Assembly (NCBI GenBank): GCA_902786015.1
Contig: CADAAU010000002.1
Span: 1-64,000, forward strand
Length of the DNA: 64,000 nt
From: an uncultured Coriobacteriaceae bacterium
Lineage (GTDB): Bacteria > Actinomycetota > Coriobacteriia > Coriobacteriales > Atopobiaceae
Reading direction: 5' to 3'
In this document: positions 45,666 to 54,674 of the stretch, in pieces
Position numbering within the stretch: position 1 is the stretch's first letter
How the letters are laid out: the number at the start of each line of letters is the position of its first letter
Translations under genes and position numbers: made by a program
The notes under the pieces: generated by a model
Seen by the model: the letters and a program-made list of their open reading frames with translations, nothing else
Told to the model about the DNA's origin: nothing
The model's database searches: none

Positions 45666-47375
45666 ATGGCACGCACGATAAGCATAGGGGCGCAGGGGTT
45701 TGAGGAGCTGCGTCTGGGCGGGTACTTCTACGTTGACAAGACCGGCTTCGTGCGGGACTGGTGGGAGGCCGGTGATGTTGCGACCCTCGTGTGCCGGCCG
45801 CGGCGTTTTGGCAAGACGCTCAACCTGGACACCGTGCGGTGCTTCCTCTCCACAGAGTTTGCTGGTCGTGGCGATGAGCTCTTCGGCGGCCTCGACGTCT
45901 GGGACGGCGGCACGGACGCGCAGCGCGAGGCAATGCGTGCCCTGCAGGGAACGGTGCCCGTTGTGGCGCTCTCCCTCGCCAACGCGAAGGAACCCACCTG
46001 GGCCGAGGCGTTCGAGGGCATTCGCGCGACCGTGGCCGACGCCTGTCGGGCTCACGGCTACCTCTTTGACTGGGAGGGCCTCGCGGACTACGACCGGGAG
46101 GCGCTGAGGGCGATCCGGCCGGACATGTCTGCCGTGACCTGCTCCCGCGCGCTGCGCCTGCTCTGCACCCTGCTGCGTCGCTACTGGTGCGTGAGGCCGG
46201 TGGTCCTGCTCGACGAGTACGACGCCCCCATGGAGCGGGCGTGGACCGCCGGCTACTGGGACGAAGCCTCCGACTTCATGCGTTCCCTCATGAACTCAAC
46301 CTTCAAGACCAATCCGGACATGGGCCGGGCGCTCATCACGGGCGTGACACGGGTCTCTCGGGAGTCCATATTCAGCGATCTCAACAATCTGGTGGTGGTC
46401 ACCTCCTCGACGCCGCTTTACCAGACGCGCTTTGGCTTCGAGCAGGAAGAGGTGGACGCCGCGCTGGCGGAATACGGCCTGGCCGGCAGGCGCGAGGGCG
46501 TGCGCGAGTGGTACGACGGGTTCACCTTCGGCGGTGTTGCGCACATCTACAACCCGTGGTCGCTCACGCAGTTCCTGCAGTTCGGCGAGTTCCGCGCGTG
46601 GTGGGCGAACACGAGCAGCAACGGACTCGCGAGCGAGGTCGTGAGACGCGGGGACGACGCGCTCAAGGCCGACTTCGAGGAGCTCATGCGCGGTGGGACG
46701 ATAGAGAGGATCATCGACGAGGAGGTAGTGTTCTCCGAGCTCCGCACGCGCCTCGACGCCGCGTGGGCGCTGCTTCTCGCCGCTGGCTACGTTACCAGCC
46801 CGGGCCCCGTTCCCGAGTTCCCCACGAGGACGCCTCGGCCCCTGCGCCTGACCAACCTCGAGGTTTCCGACACCTTCGACCGCATGGTGGAAGGCTGGTT
46901 CGCCGACGGGGGTTCGGACTACGGCCGCCTCGCCGAGGCCCTCCTCGCCGGTGATGCCCGCATGGCCACGCGCTGCCTCGCTGAGGTCACGCTCTACTGC
47001 ATGTCGAGCTTTGACGGCGTGCGCAGGCCCGCCGAGCGCGAGCCGGTGCGTTTCTATCACGGGCTTGTATTGGGTCTTTTGGCACATCTGAGGGGCCGCT
47101 GGAGCGTGGAGTCGAACCGCGAGAGCGGCTGGGGCCGCTACGACGTGGCCCTTGTGCCGACAGACGGCGCGTCCGGCGCCGATCCGGCCGTCGTGATGGA
47201 GTTCAAGGTGTTCGACCCAGACGAGGAGGCCACCCTCGCCGACACCGTCGTCCGAGCTCGCGAGCAGATAAGGGACAAGGCCTACGTGGCCGGCCTCGTC
47301 GCCCGCGGCATTGCGGAGGAGCGCATCCATACTTTGGGCATCGCCTTTCGCGGCAAGGATGTCCTCGTCGGCTAG
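45666..47375 (+). CDS. AAA-ATPase/PD-(D/E)XK nuclease-domain protein, paralog B
   Basis: A 569-residue protein very similar in order and wording to the one at 33048: SIGAQGFEELRLGGYFYVDK, RPRRFGKTLNLDTV near 44, VVLLDEYDAPMERAW near 180, LITGVTRVSRESIFSDLNN near 220, GRYDVALVPTDGA near 492 and VVMEFKVFDPDEE near 509. Its codons are much more GC-rich than those of paralog A, so the two copies are old or have come from different sources. ATG behind GGGGAGGCG. ATPase and nuclease activity are predicted from motifs only. Confidence 0.88.
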   Translation: MARTISIGAQGFEELRLGGYFYVDKTGFVRDWWEAGDVATLVCRPRRFGKTLNLDTVRCFLSTEFAGRGDELFGGLDVWDGGTDAQREAMRALQGTVPVVALSLANAKEPTWAEAFEGIRATVADACRAHGYLFDWEGLADYDREALRAIRPDMSAVTCSRALRLLCTLLRRYWCVRPVVLLDEYDAPMERAWTAGYWDEASDFMRSLMNSTFKTNPDMGRALITGVTRVSRESIFSDLNNLVVVTSSTPLYQTRFGFEQEEVDAALAEYGLAGRREGVREWYDGFTFGGVAHIYNPWSLTQFLQFGEFRAWWANTSSNGLASEVVRRGDDALKADFEELMRGGTIERIIDEEVVFSELRTRLDAAWALLLAAGYVTSPGPVPEFPTRTPRPLRLTNLEVSDTFDRMVEGWFADGGSDYGRLAEALLAGDARMATRCLAEVTLYCMSSFDGVRRPAEREPVRFYHGLVLGLLAHLRGRWSVESNRESGWGRYDVALVPTDGASGADPAVVMEFKVFDPDEEATLADTVVRAREQIRDKAYVAGLVARGIAEERIHTLGIAFRGKDVLVG

Positions 47376-47770
47376 CGCCTTATGGCCCTGGGGGCCGCAC
47401 CCTTCCATCTCGTGGCCTCTCGTGGGACACGGGCCAGCCGCCCGGAGCCTCGCGAGCCAACGCACCCCAAAGGCATCCCGCGAGTTCAGCCCTGCCTGAA
47501 GCGGTTGGCGGGCTCGGTCTGCCTGCAAGATCGACGTGAGCCTGGGCCGGTCGGACGCGCACGCAAGGGGTTCGCAGCGTCCGTGCGATTCCCCATGCGC
47601 CTGTTTTTCCCGCGTCCTTCCCGTCGATGCGATCGTGGCGGCCCGTGACGGCCGTTGCCATGCGCCCGCCCGAGGCGAGAGGGAGCGAGATTCTTTCAAA
47701 AAGAACAGGTGTACTATTCCGGCATGTTCTGATAGAATACATGTACGATAGCCAACGGGAAAGGAGTGCC
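47376..47770. other. Intergenic region between paralog B and the Rpn-type fragment
   Basis: These 395 bases show only GC-rich sequence with chance open frames. ACTATTCC/TCTGATAGAATA near 47710-47740 could be a promoter region of the next gene. No repeat of either family is present. Confidence 0.4.
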
Positions 47771-48331
47771 ATGCGAGTGGGGGAGGATCGCGAAGTTGTG
47801 CGGCGAGACGAGAATGGGCACCGGCTGGACGACCTCCAGAGGCTCGAGAAGCTGCGGATAATGGAAGATGACTTCATCACCGAGCAGGACGTGCTGGGAG
47901 GCGGCGCGGCGACCCACCTCTTCGAGAGCCGCGAGGCGGGCGGGTTTCCTCTGCGCGACGGGGCGCACACGCTCTACGTGAACGGCGAGTACCGCGGGGA
48001 CGACCCGATCGGTCGGCTCATGTCCGACTTCTGCCAGAGCGACCCGTCGAAGATGTACGACAAGGGCCTGGCGGAAAGGGTAAGATACTACAAGGAGGAC
48101 CCGAAGGGGGTGTCGCAGATGTGCGAGATATTCGACCAAGTGCGCAACGAGGGGGTCGCGCAGGGAGTGAAGCAAGGCATGGCGCAAGGCATGGCGCAAG
48201 GCATGGCGCAGGCGATCCGGTCCCTCATGGACACGCAGTCGGTCCGTGCCGAGACGGCCATGGACATGCTCGGCGTGCCCGCGGGCGACCGCGACAAGTA
48301 CGAGCGGCTGCTCATGTCTACGAAGGCGTAG
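47771..48331 (+). CDS. C-terminal part of an Rpn/PD-(D/E)XK family transposase-like protein
   Basis: A 186-residue protein. Residues 25 to 150 match the C-terminal half of the Rpn recombination-promoting nuclease/PDDEXK-transposase group: FITEQDVLGGG, DGAHTLYVNGEYRGDDPIGR, LMSDFCQSDPSKMYDKGLAE and RVRYYKEDPKGV. Near 138 it has tandem AQGMAQGM repeats, a short coiled or flexible spacer seen in the family. The N-terminal nuclease core is not seen upstream in any frame, so this is probably a truncated gene, though ATG 47771 has a good AAAGGAG site and it may still be made. Confidence 0.7.
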   Translation: MRVGEDREVVRRDENGHRLDDLQRLEKLRIMEDDFITEQDVLGGGAATHLFESREAGGFPLRDGAHTLYVNGEYRGDDPIGRLMSDFCQSDPSKMYDKGLAERVRYYKEDPKGVSQMCEIFDQVRNEGVAQGVKQGMAQGMAQGMAQAIRSLMDTQSVRAETAMDMLGVPAGDRDKYERLLMSTKA

Positions 48332-48527
48332 GAGTCAGGCGGACTGGCTTCCAAAGGGCGTCGAGTTGTGATTGCGATCGAGTCCCATGAGGGAGTGCCG
48401 CCCTCGTGGGACTTGGTTCTTTTCGGAGCGTCCTCTCTTGCGCGCCGGTTCCAACGGCGAAATCATTACAAACGTGCTCGTTGAGCTTTTCCGACGGGGT
48501 CGGTGACTTGGTCAGGTCCCGTTTTCC

Positions 48528-49049
48528 ATGGGCCGGGTCGTAGGGACTCGTCTTATTTTAAAAGTTGCAAACGAATTTAAAAAATGCAAAAACTATCAAC
48601 GAGGTCAGCAGGCGATGAGGGGCAGAGGGAGACGCATGAGTGGGAATTCCCTCAACTGCGCCGTCGACGCGATTGGGGGGTCGCCATACATGATGCAGCT
48701 TGTAGGCTATAGGATGTGGGCCGTGCGCCCGGAGGCCGACGAGATTTCGCACGAGGATGTCTGCTTAGGCATCCGGCGCGCGACCGTCGAGATGCGCGAG
48801 CGGGTGCTCTCCGTCACGTGGGACGAGCTGTCGGAAGGCGACGTCGCGTTTCTTGGCGCCATGATGGAGGATGTGGGCAACAGCGGGATGGCCGATATCG
48901 CCGCGCGGCTGGGAGTCAGCGCCGGCTATGCCGCGCAATACCGCAGGAGGCTCTTGGAGGCCGGGGTAATCGGACAGAGGTCGCGCGGGGTGGTGGGCTT
49001 CGAGCTGCCCGGATGGCGCGAGTTTATGGAACTCAAGCTTGCGGAATGA
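48528..49049 (+). pseudogene. C-terminal fragment of an ATP-binding protein (COG1672-like)
   Basis: The frame encodes GSPYMMQLVGYRMWAV and EISHEDVCLGIRRATVEMRE, then LSEGDVAFLGAMMEDVG and a winged helix (IAARLGVSAGYAAQYRRRLL EAGVI). These are the last domains of AAA ATPases of the type found at 31801. Walker A and B are missing and nothing upstream encodes them. The frame starts with unrelated residues, with GGCAGAGGG-type sites in front of in-frame ATGs near 48615. It is a remnant, possibly expressed as a short DNA-binding protein of about 140 residues. Confidence 0.65.
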
Positions 49050-49393
49050 ACCTGTAAGACGCCAAGCACCTGGCGACAAAGCGTGACCGGGTGATACGGC
49101 AGTTGTAGGAGTGAGTTGTCTGCGCTTGGGCGGCGAATGGGCTGGCCAGGGGGATATTCCCTCTGCCTTACTTGTGTGCCCGCAAGACAGCATACGGGCC
49201 GTCTAGGAAAAGGTGGCCACACCCCATCACTTGCCACACCCCTGGCCACCATGGACACCTCCCACTAACTGAATGGCATTGGAGTGTGAACAGGAACATT
49301 CTTGCCGCGCCCGGTGGCTTCTTTGTGTGGGGCAGATGGCCGCCGGCCAAGGCTCCCGTGTTACCATAGAGCGGCAGGGAGACGGGAGGCAAC
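49050..49393. other. Intergenic region before paralog C
   Basis: These 344 bases contain an imperfect inverted repeat GGTGGCC...GGCCACC at 49210-49250 around ACACCCC blocks. No gene is convincing. The last 40 bases carry the GGGAGACGGGAGGC ribosome-binding region of the following gene. Confidence 0.4.
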
Positions 49394-50977
49394 ATGGGCA
49401 TGTACGTGAACCCCGCCAACGGGGGATTTGCTAGCATACTCTCCGACGAGTACGTCGACAAGACCGGGCTGATCTCGCTCGTCAACGCGGTGATAGGCAC
49501 GCCAAGGAAGCTCGTATGCTCCACACGGCCGCGCCGCTTCGGCAAGACCTTCGCCGCCGAGTCGCTGGTGGCCTACTACACCTGCGGTGCCGACTCGCGG
49601 CAGCTCTTCGAGGGGCTGGACATCTCCCGGGATCCTAGCTTTGCGGAACACCTCAACGCTTACAACGTGGTCCACTTGGACATGACCGCCTTCCGCGGGG
49701 AGGATAACGTGGCGCGGGCGGTGACGGAGCGCCTGGTAGAGGACATGCGTCTCGAGCTGCCCGACGCGCCGCTACGCACGGGCGCCATAGAGCTTGCCCT
49801 CGCCGATTTCGTTTCCGCGACAGGCCGCAGGTTCGTCTTCGTGATCGACGAGTGGGACGCGCCGCTGCGCGAGCGCCGATCCAGGGCATCGCAGGAGAAC
49901 TGGGTCTACTTCCTGAGGCTCCTCTTCAAGAATGCCACCTTCACGCCGGGCGCCATAGCCGCGTGCTACATGACGGGGATCCTGCCCATCGTGCGCTACG
50001 GCACGCAGTCGGCGCTCACCGACTTCGACGAGTACACGGTGCTCCTGCCGGGCGCCTACGCCCCCTACGTGGGCTTCACGGAGGCCGAGGTGGAGGAGCT
50101 GGCCGCCCGCCACCACATGGACATGGCCGAGCTGCGCCGATGGTACGACGGCTACGAGCTGCCCTGGGTGGACAAGGACGCGGACGAGCGGAGGGTCGTG
50201 CGCGCCTACGCGCCCTACTCCGTGGCGAGGGCGTGCACCCGCGGCGAGGTCGGCCCGTACTGGACGAGCTCGGAGGCTTTCGCCAGCCTTCGGGCCTACG
50301 TCGACCTGGACTTCGACGGGCTGCAGCAGGCCGTCGTACAGGCCCTCGGCGGCGCGCACGTGCGGGTGGACACCCACTCGTTCGAGAACAGCATCCACGA
50401 CGTGGCCAACCGCGACGACGCCCTCACGCTGCTGTGCCACCTTGGATACCTCTGCTACGACGCGGCCACCTCCACCGCCCGCGTGCCCAACGAGGAGGTG
50501 CGCGCCGAGCTGCGCCAGGCCGTGGCCCAGAGCCGCCACGCCGAGGTGGCCCGCATCGTGCGCGACAGCGACGCGCTGCTCGAGGCCACCTGGGACCTGG
50601 ACGAGGACGCGGTGGCCGAGGCGGTGTCGCGCGCCCACGACTCGGGCTGCGCCCCGGCCTTCTACAACAACGAGCAGGCGCTGAGGGCGGTGGTGAAGTC
50701 CGCCTACATCGCCGCCGCCGACCACTACGCGACGGTCGAGGAGCTCCCCTCCGGCCGCGGCCTCGCGGACGTGGTGTACCTCCCCAGGCGCGGCGACCCG
50801 GCGCCGGCGCTTGTGGTCGAGCTCAAGTGGGACCGCTCGCCGGAGGCCGCGATCGCCCAGGTGAGAGACCGCGACTACCCCGCCGTGCTGCGCGGCTGGG
50901 ACGGGCCCATCCTCCTGGTCGGCATAACCTACGAGCGCAAGTCCAAGCGCCACATCTGCCGCATCGAGGAGGCGTAG
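49394..50977 (+). CDS. AAA-ATPase/PD-(D/E)XK nuclease-domain protein, divergent paralog C
   Basis: A 527-residue protein with the same two-domain plan but low similarity to paralogs A and B. It begins MGMYVNPANGGFASILSDEY and VDKTGLISLVN, then STRPRRFGKTFAAESL (Walker A-like, near 50), FVFVIDEWDAPLRER (Walker B, near 150), and YMTGILPIVRYGTQSALTDF near 195. The C-terminal nuclease core is LADVVYLPRRG near 458 with VVELKWDRS near 474. Strongly GC-rich codons. It closes the accessory island on the right; the 150-bp element follows 213 bases after its stop. Confidence 0.87.
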   Translation: MGMYVNPANGGFASILSDEYVDKTGLISLVNAVIGTPRKLVCSTRPRRFGKTFAAESLVAYYTCGADSRQLFEGLDISRDPSFAEHLNAYNVVHLDMTAFRGEDNVARAVTERLVEDMRLELPDAPLRTGAIELALADFVSATGRRFVFVIDEWDAPLRERRSRASQENWVYFLRLLFKNATFTPGAIAACYMTGILPIVRYGTQSALTDFDEYTVLLPGAYAPYVGFTEAEVEELAARHHMDMAELRRWYDGYELPWVDKDADERRVVRAYAPYSVARACTRGEVGPYWTSSEAFASLRAYVDLDFDGLQQAVVQALGGAHVRVDTHSFENSIHDVANRDDALTLLCHLGYLCYDAATSTARVPNEEVRAELRQAVAQSRHAEVARIVRDSDALLEATWDLDEDAVAEAVSRAHDSGCAPAFYNNEQALRAVVKSAYIAAADHYATVEELPSGRGLADVVYLPRRGDPAPALVVELKWDRSPEAAIAQVRDRDYPAVLRGWDGPILLVGITYERKSKRHICRIEEA

Positions 50978-51189
50978 CTTCCCGTCCGCCACTGGGATGA
51001 AGTCACGCCGGACGAGAAGGTGAACGGGGCGGCCGTACCTATTGATGGAACTCATCGAGGATAAGGCTTGCCGTCGGCTATGCTCTGGGCTATATCTGAC
51101 CAGAAAATACTGTATAAGATATATCTTGGCACATAAATCGGCATGTTCGGCAGATGAAGGTCGGGATGTCCAAATCGATCCCGGATTTT

Positions 51190-51339
51190 GCACGTTTTTG
51201 CCAGATGTTAGCGGTTTTTCGGTCTCAAAAAACACGGGGTCTAAATCGCATGGCCTCTGACCTGCGAAAACAGGGGATGTCTTTCCCGCCGATGGGCGAA
51301 TAGCACCCCCAAAACCGCTAACATCTGGCAAAAACGTGC
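51190..51339. repeat. 150-bp inverted-repeat element, copy 3
   Basis: Ends GCACGTTTTTGCCAGATGTT and AACATCTGGCAAAAACGTGC are identical to those of copy 2. The inside differs more (GCATGGCCTCTGACCTGCGA), with the central hairpin partly lost. The 37 bases before it (GTCCAAATCGATCCCGGATTTT) still resemble those before copies 1 and 2. Confidence 0.9.
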
Positions 51340-51571
51340 ATTTTGCTACCTGTCTGTGTCGCGCTTTGTTTCGGCGTGTCCAAATATTATAAAAAAGATA
51401 TAGATTTTGTAAAATGCGTTCGCAGGGACACGAAAAGAGCTGATTTTCCGCTTCCCGCGTGGCAAATCAGCAACGGCATTAGCGATCGTGTCCGCGCGAC
51501 GAGGGAGACCGGCCGCAAGTGGCGTATACTCTTGCATTTGGCAGTCCCATGCCACCAAAGGAGGAGGAATC

Positions 51572-52837
51572 ATGCAAGACGAAACCAAGTGCCTGCACGC
51601 AGGCTACACCCCAAAGAACTCCGAGCCGCGCGTGGTGCCCATCGTTCAGAGCACAACCTACGTGTTCGACAACACCGAGGAAGTCGCGGCGGTGTTCGAC
51701 GACCCCACTAAGGCTCTTATCTACTCGCGCTTCGCTAACCCCACCGTTATGGCGGTGGAGGAAAAGATCGCCGCGCTCGAGGGTGGCATTGGTGCCATGT
51801 GCACCACGTCCGGCCAGGCAGCTTCGCTTCTTTCGATTCTGAACATCGCCCAGGCCGGTGACAGCATCATAAGCACGGCCGAGATCTACGGTGGCACCGT
51901 CAACCTCTTTGCCTTCACCTTCAAGAAGCTCGGCATCGAGACCATCTGGGTCGACAAGAACGCCACTGACGAAGAGATCGATGCCGCGTTCAAGCCCAAC
52001 ACCAAGGCCGTCTTTGGCGAGACCATCGCGAACCCTGCTCTCACCGTGTTTGACATCGAGCGCTTTGCAAACATCGCGCACCGTCACAACGTGCCGCTCA
52101 TTATCGACAACACCTTTGCCACACCCATCCTGTGCAAGCCCATCGAGTTTGGAGCCGACATCGTCATCCACTCCACCACCAAGTACATGGACGGACACGC
52201 AGTGCAGGTCGGTGGCGTCATCGTGGATAGCGGCAAGTTCGATTGGGAGGCGAGTGGCAACTTCCCCGAGCTTGTGGAGCCTGACGAATCCTATCATGGC
52301 ATCTCGTACACCAAGACCTACGGCAAGGCGGCCTACATCATCAAGGCCCGCATGCAGCTGATGCGCGACTTTGGCGTATACCCTGCGGCGAACTCGGCGT
52401 TCCTGCTCAATCTCGGTCTCGAGACGCTTGCCGTGCGCATGAAGCAGTACTGCGAGAACGCCCTCGTGGTGGCCAAGTACCTGCAGGCATCACCACACGT
52501 CGAGCGCGTCATCTACCCCGGCCTCGAGGGCGACGAGAGCTACGAGCTCGCGCAAAAGTATCTCAAGGGCTGCAGTGGCGTCATCTCGTTCGTTATCAAA
52601 GGTGGCCGTGAGGGCGCGATGAAGTTTATGAACTCGCTCGAGCTTGCCTCCAACGAGGTCCATGTGGCCGACATCCGCACCTGCGTGCTGCACCCCGCCA
52701 GCGAGACGCATCGACAGCTGACGGACGAGCAGCTCGTCGCGGCGGGCATCGAGAGCGGCATGGTGCGTTTCTCGGTAGGTCTCGAAAACTTCGACGACAT
52801 CATCGCCGACATAGATCGGGGATTTGCCCAGCTCTAA
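51572..52837 (+). CDS. metY: O-acetylhomoserine aminocarboxypropyltransferase / cysteine synthase
   Basis: A PLP enzyme that makes homocysteine from O-acetylhomoserine and sulfide. The 421-residue length suits MetY of the Cys/Met metabolism PLP family. Seen motifs: SRFANPTVMAVEEKIAALEG near 52, DNTFATP near 181 and HSTTKYMDGHAVQVGG near 200-215, in which Lys204 forms the internal aldimine. The C-terminus has VRFSVGLENFDDIIADID. ATG 51572 is preceded by AGGAGGAG. It stands alone, without metA or metX beside it. Related gamma-synthases and lyases are shorter (about 380-400 residues), supporting MetY. Confidence 0.92.
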   Translation: MQDETKCLHAGYTPKNSEPRVVPIVQSTTYVFDNTEEVAAVFDDPTKALIYSRFANPTVMAVEEKIAALEGGIGAMCTTSGQAASLLSILNIAQAGDSIISTAEIYGGTVNLFAFTFKKLGIETIWVDKNATDEEIDAAFKPNTKAVFGETIANPALTVFDIERFANIAHRHNVPLIIDNTFATPILCKPIEFGADIVIHSTTKYMDGHAVQVGGVIVDSGKFDWEASGNFPELVEPDESYHGISYTKTYGKAAYIIKARMQLMRDFGVYPAANSAFLLNLGLETLAVRMKQYCENALVVAKYLQASPHVERVIYPGLEGDESYELAQKYLKGCSGVISFVIKGGREGAMKFMNSLELASNEVHVADIRTCVLHPASETHRQLTDEQLVAAGIESGMVRFSVGLENFDDIIADIDRGFAQL

Positions 52838-52879
52838 TGGGGTTCACCTCGCATAAGTGTTTCACCCATAGATGGATGG

Positions 52880-52912
52880 CGCGCCCTCTGGGGATACTCC
52901 TCGGAGGGCGCG
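52880..52912 (+). terminator. Hairpin after metY
   Basis: CGCGCCCTC at 52880-52888 pairs with GAGGGCGCG at 52904-52912 about 40 bases after the metY stop. No T run follows, so termination is likely but not certain. Confidence 0.5.
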
Positions 52913-53124
52913 TACGTGAGTTTCAATTGGCGCATTGTTGCGCATATGCTTGTTGCCGTTTACACCTGGTTGCAGGCCGTCTGAAATGTGTGGCGGTACG
53001 CGGCCCCCCGGAGTGAACAGTGACACACGCTCAAACAAATTCAATGATTTGTACGAAGATGGCATTCGTGGTTTATACCTTTGATGTACGATGATTCCAT
53101 GACAAACCATAAAGGAGGTACGGC

Positions 53125-54150
53125 ATGGCAATCCACAACGCAACACCTGCGAATGACGGCAACGCGTACGTGGCTCCCGAGGCGCGCGACGGCGCGAGTT
53201 CGGTGGTGTGGTTCACCCGCGACCTGAGTGCTGAGGGCCTGCGCAAGGCTTTCGCCAAGGTGGCGGACAAGATCGACGGCAAGGTCGCCATCAAACTCCA
53301 TACCGGCGAGAAGGACGGCCCCAACATCATTCCCCGTCCATGGGTAGCCGAGCTCGTAGAGAAGGACCTCCCAGGGGCAAAGATTGTGGAGACCAACACG
53401 TACTATGTTGGCGATCGCGACACTACCGCCAAGCACCGCGACACCATTGCCCACAACGGCTGGACGTTCTGCCCGGTGGACATTACGGACGAGGACGGCT
53501 ACATCGAGTGGCCCGTCGAGGGCGGCCGTTGGTTTGACACGATGGCCGTGGGTGCCAACCTGCAGAACTACGATTCCATGCTCACGCTCACGCACTTTAA
53601 GGGCCACATGATGGGTGGCTTTGGCGGTTCAAACAAGAACCTGGGCATCGGCTGCGCCTCTGGCAAGGAGGGCAAGAAGTGGATTCACGCCCAGACCTCC
53701 GACAATGGTGCCACATGGGGGAGCCAGTGGTCCGTCGCCAACGAGGAGCTCATGGAAAAGATCACCGAGTCCACCAAGGCCACGATCGATCACTACGGCA
53801 AGCGCATCGTGTACATCAACGTGCTGCGCAACATGAGCGTGAGCTGCGACTGCGAGGGTACGGCCGCCCAGCCGGTCGTAACGCCCAACGTGGGCATCCT
53901 CGTCTCCTGCGACATCTGCGCCATCGATTCGGCGTCGGTGGACCTCGTGGTTGCCATGACAAACGCCGGCCTCGTGCACAATCATGACCTCGTGGAACGC
54001 ATGACCAGCCGACACGGCTTCCGCCAGCTGTCCTACATGCACGAGCTGGGCATGGGCAACTGGAAGTACGACCTTCTTGACCTCGACAACGACGAGGCCA
54101 GCGTATCGCTGGCTGATGCCGTAGCCCACGTGGTTCCCTTCGAGGCGTAA
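53125..54150 (+). CDS. DUF362 domain protein
   Basis: A 341-residue protein of the DUF362 family, whose members are often joined to ferredoxin domains and whose function is poorly known. Characteristic stretches are VAIKLHTGEKDGPNIIPRPW near 52, LTLTHFKGHMMGGFGGSNKN near 153, NLGIGCASGKEGK near 172 and VSCDICAIDSASVDLV near 262. Several Cys (C-x-C near 241, C-x2-C near 265) could bind metal, but there is no C-terminal 4Fe-4S ferredoxin module as in longer relatives. ATG behind AAAGGAGG. It is a single gene; the small palindrome at 54179 follows it. Confidence 0.88.
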   Translation: MAIHNATPANDGNAYVAPEARDGASSVVWFTRDLSAEGLRKAFAKVADKIDGKVAIKLHTGEKDGPNIIPRPWVAELVEKDLPGAKIVETNTYYVGDRDTTAKHRDTIAHNGWTFCPVDITDEDGYIEWPVEGGRWFDTMAVGANLQNYDSMLTLTHFKGHMMGGFGGSNKNLGIGCASGKEGKKWIHAQTSDNGATWGSQWSVANEELMEKITESTKATIDHYGKRIVYINVLRNMSVSCDCEGTAAQPVVTPNVGILVSCDICAIDSASVDLVVAMTNAGLVHNHDLVERMTSRHGFRQLSYMHELGMGNWKYDLLDLDNDEASVSLADAVAHVVPFEA

Positions 54151-54178
54151 TTCTTTAGACAGACAAAACGACGCGTGC

Positions 54179-54211
54179 GCGGAACAGAACTCCCCGGGAG
54201 TTCTGTTCCGC
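54179..54211. repeat. GC palindrome family, copy h (single short palindrome)
   Basis: GCGGAACAGAACTCCCCGGG continues into AGTTCTGTTCCGC, one almost perfect 33-base palindrome with no spacer. It lies 28 bases after the DUF362 stop and would make a strong hairpin in the transcript from that gene. Confidence 0.9.
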
Positions 54212-54245
54212 ATTGTCTAGACATTCCTTTTCTTGTGCTCTAAGA

Positions 54246-54264
54246 TGTATATACGCCATATACA
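54246..54264. promoter_or_regulatory. Probable antitoxin operator
   Basis: TGTATAT-ACGCC-ATATACA is a perfect inverted repeat 12 bases before the antitoxin start. It overlaps the likely -10 region. Autorepression by the RelB/DinJ-like antitoxin is the usual arrangement in this type of module. Confidence 0.6.
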
Positions 54265-54275
54265 AGGAGTGTATA

Positions 54276-54674
54276 ATGTCACAAGCAATGACTGCACAAA
54301 TGAATTTCCGCATTGACGCATCCCTCAAGGAACGTGGCGACGCCGCCTTCGCTCAGATGGGCTACACGCCGTCAGAGGTGGTGCGCGCCATTTGGTCGTT
54401 GGTAGCATCGGGCGGTCGCGGCATGGATGTGCTTAAGGGCGTGCTTGCCAAGGGAACCATCATCGTGCGCGAGGAAGAGCACAAAGCTGCCGAGAAGAAC
54501 AAGCCGTCCGTCGATGGCGAAGACGTTGCATCTCGGCTCATGCCTTGGGAACTCTTTGACTATTACCTGGCACAGCTCGGCGAGGGGTACGAGGTCGTGC
54601 CCACCACGCTCTCGGATGAAGAGCTGCTGGAGATGGAGATGTTCGATCGCATGCGAGAGAAAGGACTACTGTGA
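54276..54674 (+). CDS. RelB/DinJ-like antitoxin
   Basis: A 132-residue protein. The N-terminus is a ribbon-helix-helix fold of the RelB/DinJ kind (TAQMNFRIDASLKERGDAAF, then AQMGYTPSEVVRAIW), followed by a 70-residue toxin-binding tail rich in Glu and Lys ending MFDRMREKGLL. ATG lies behind AAGGAG and the operator palindrome. The toxin GTG overlaps its TGA. The partner is a PIN-domain protein rather than the YafQ/RelE toxin usually paired with DinJ, so the module is a mixed type. Confidence 0.85.
   Translation: MSQAMTAQMNFRIDASLKERGDAAFAQMGYTPSEVVRAIWSLVASGGRGMDVLKGVLAKGTIIVREEEHKAAEKNKPSVDGEDVASRLMPWELFDYYLAQLGEGYEVVPTTLSDEELLEMEMFDRMREKGLL

Noticed and set aside
49772..51331. 519-codon minus-strand open frame opposite AAA/nuclease paralog C
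   Set aside because: His/Val/Gly/Arg-rich shadow frame; the plus strand carries the conserved RPRRFGKT and DEWDAP motifs. Its first residues come from the 150-bp element.
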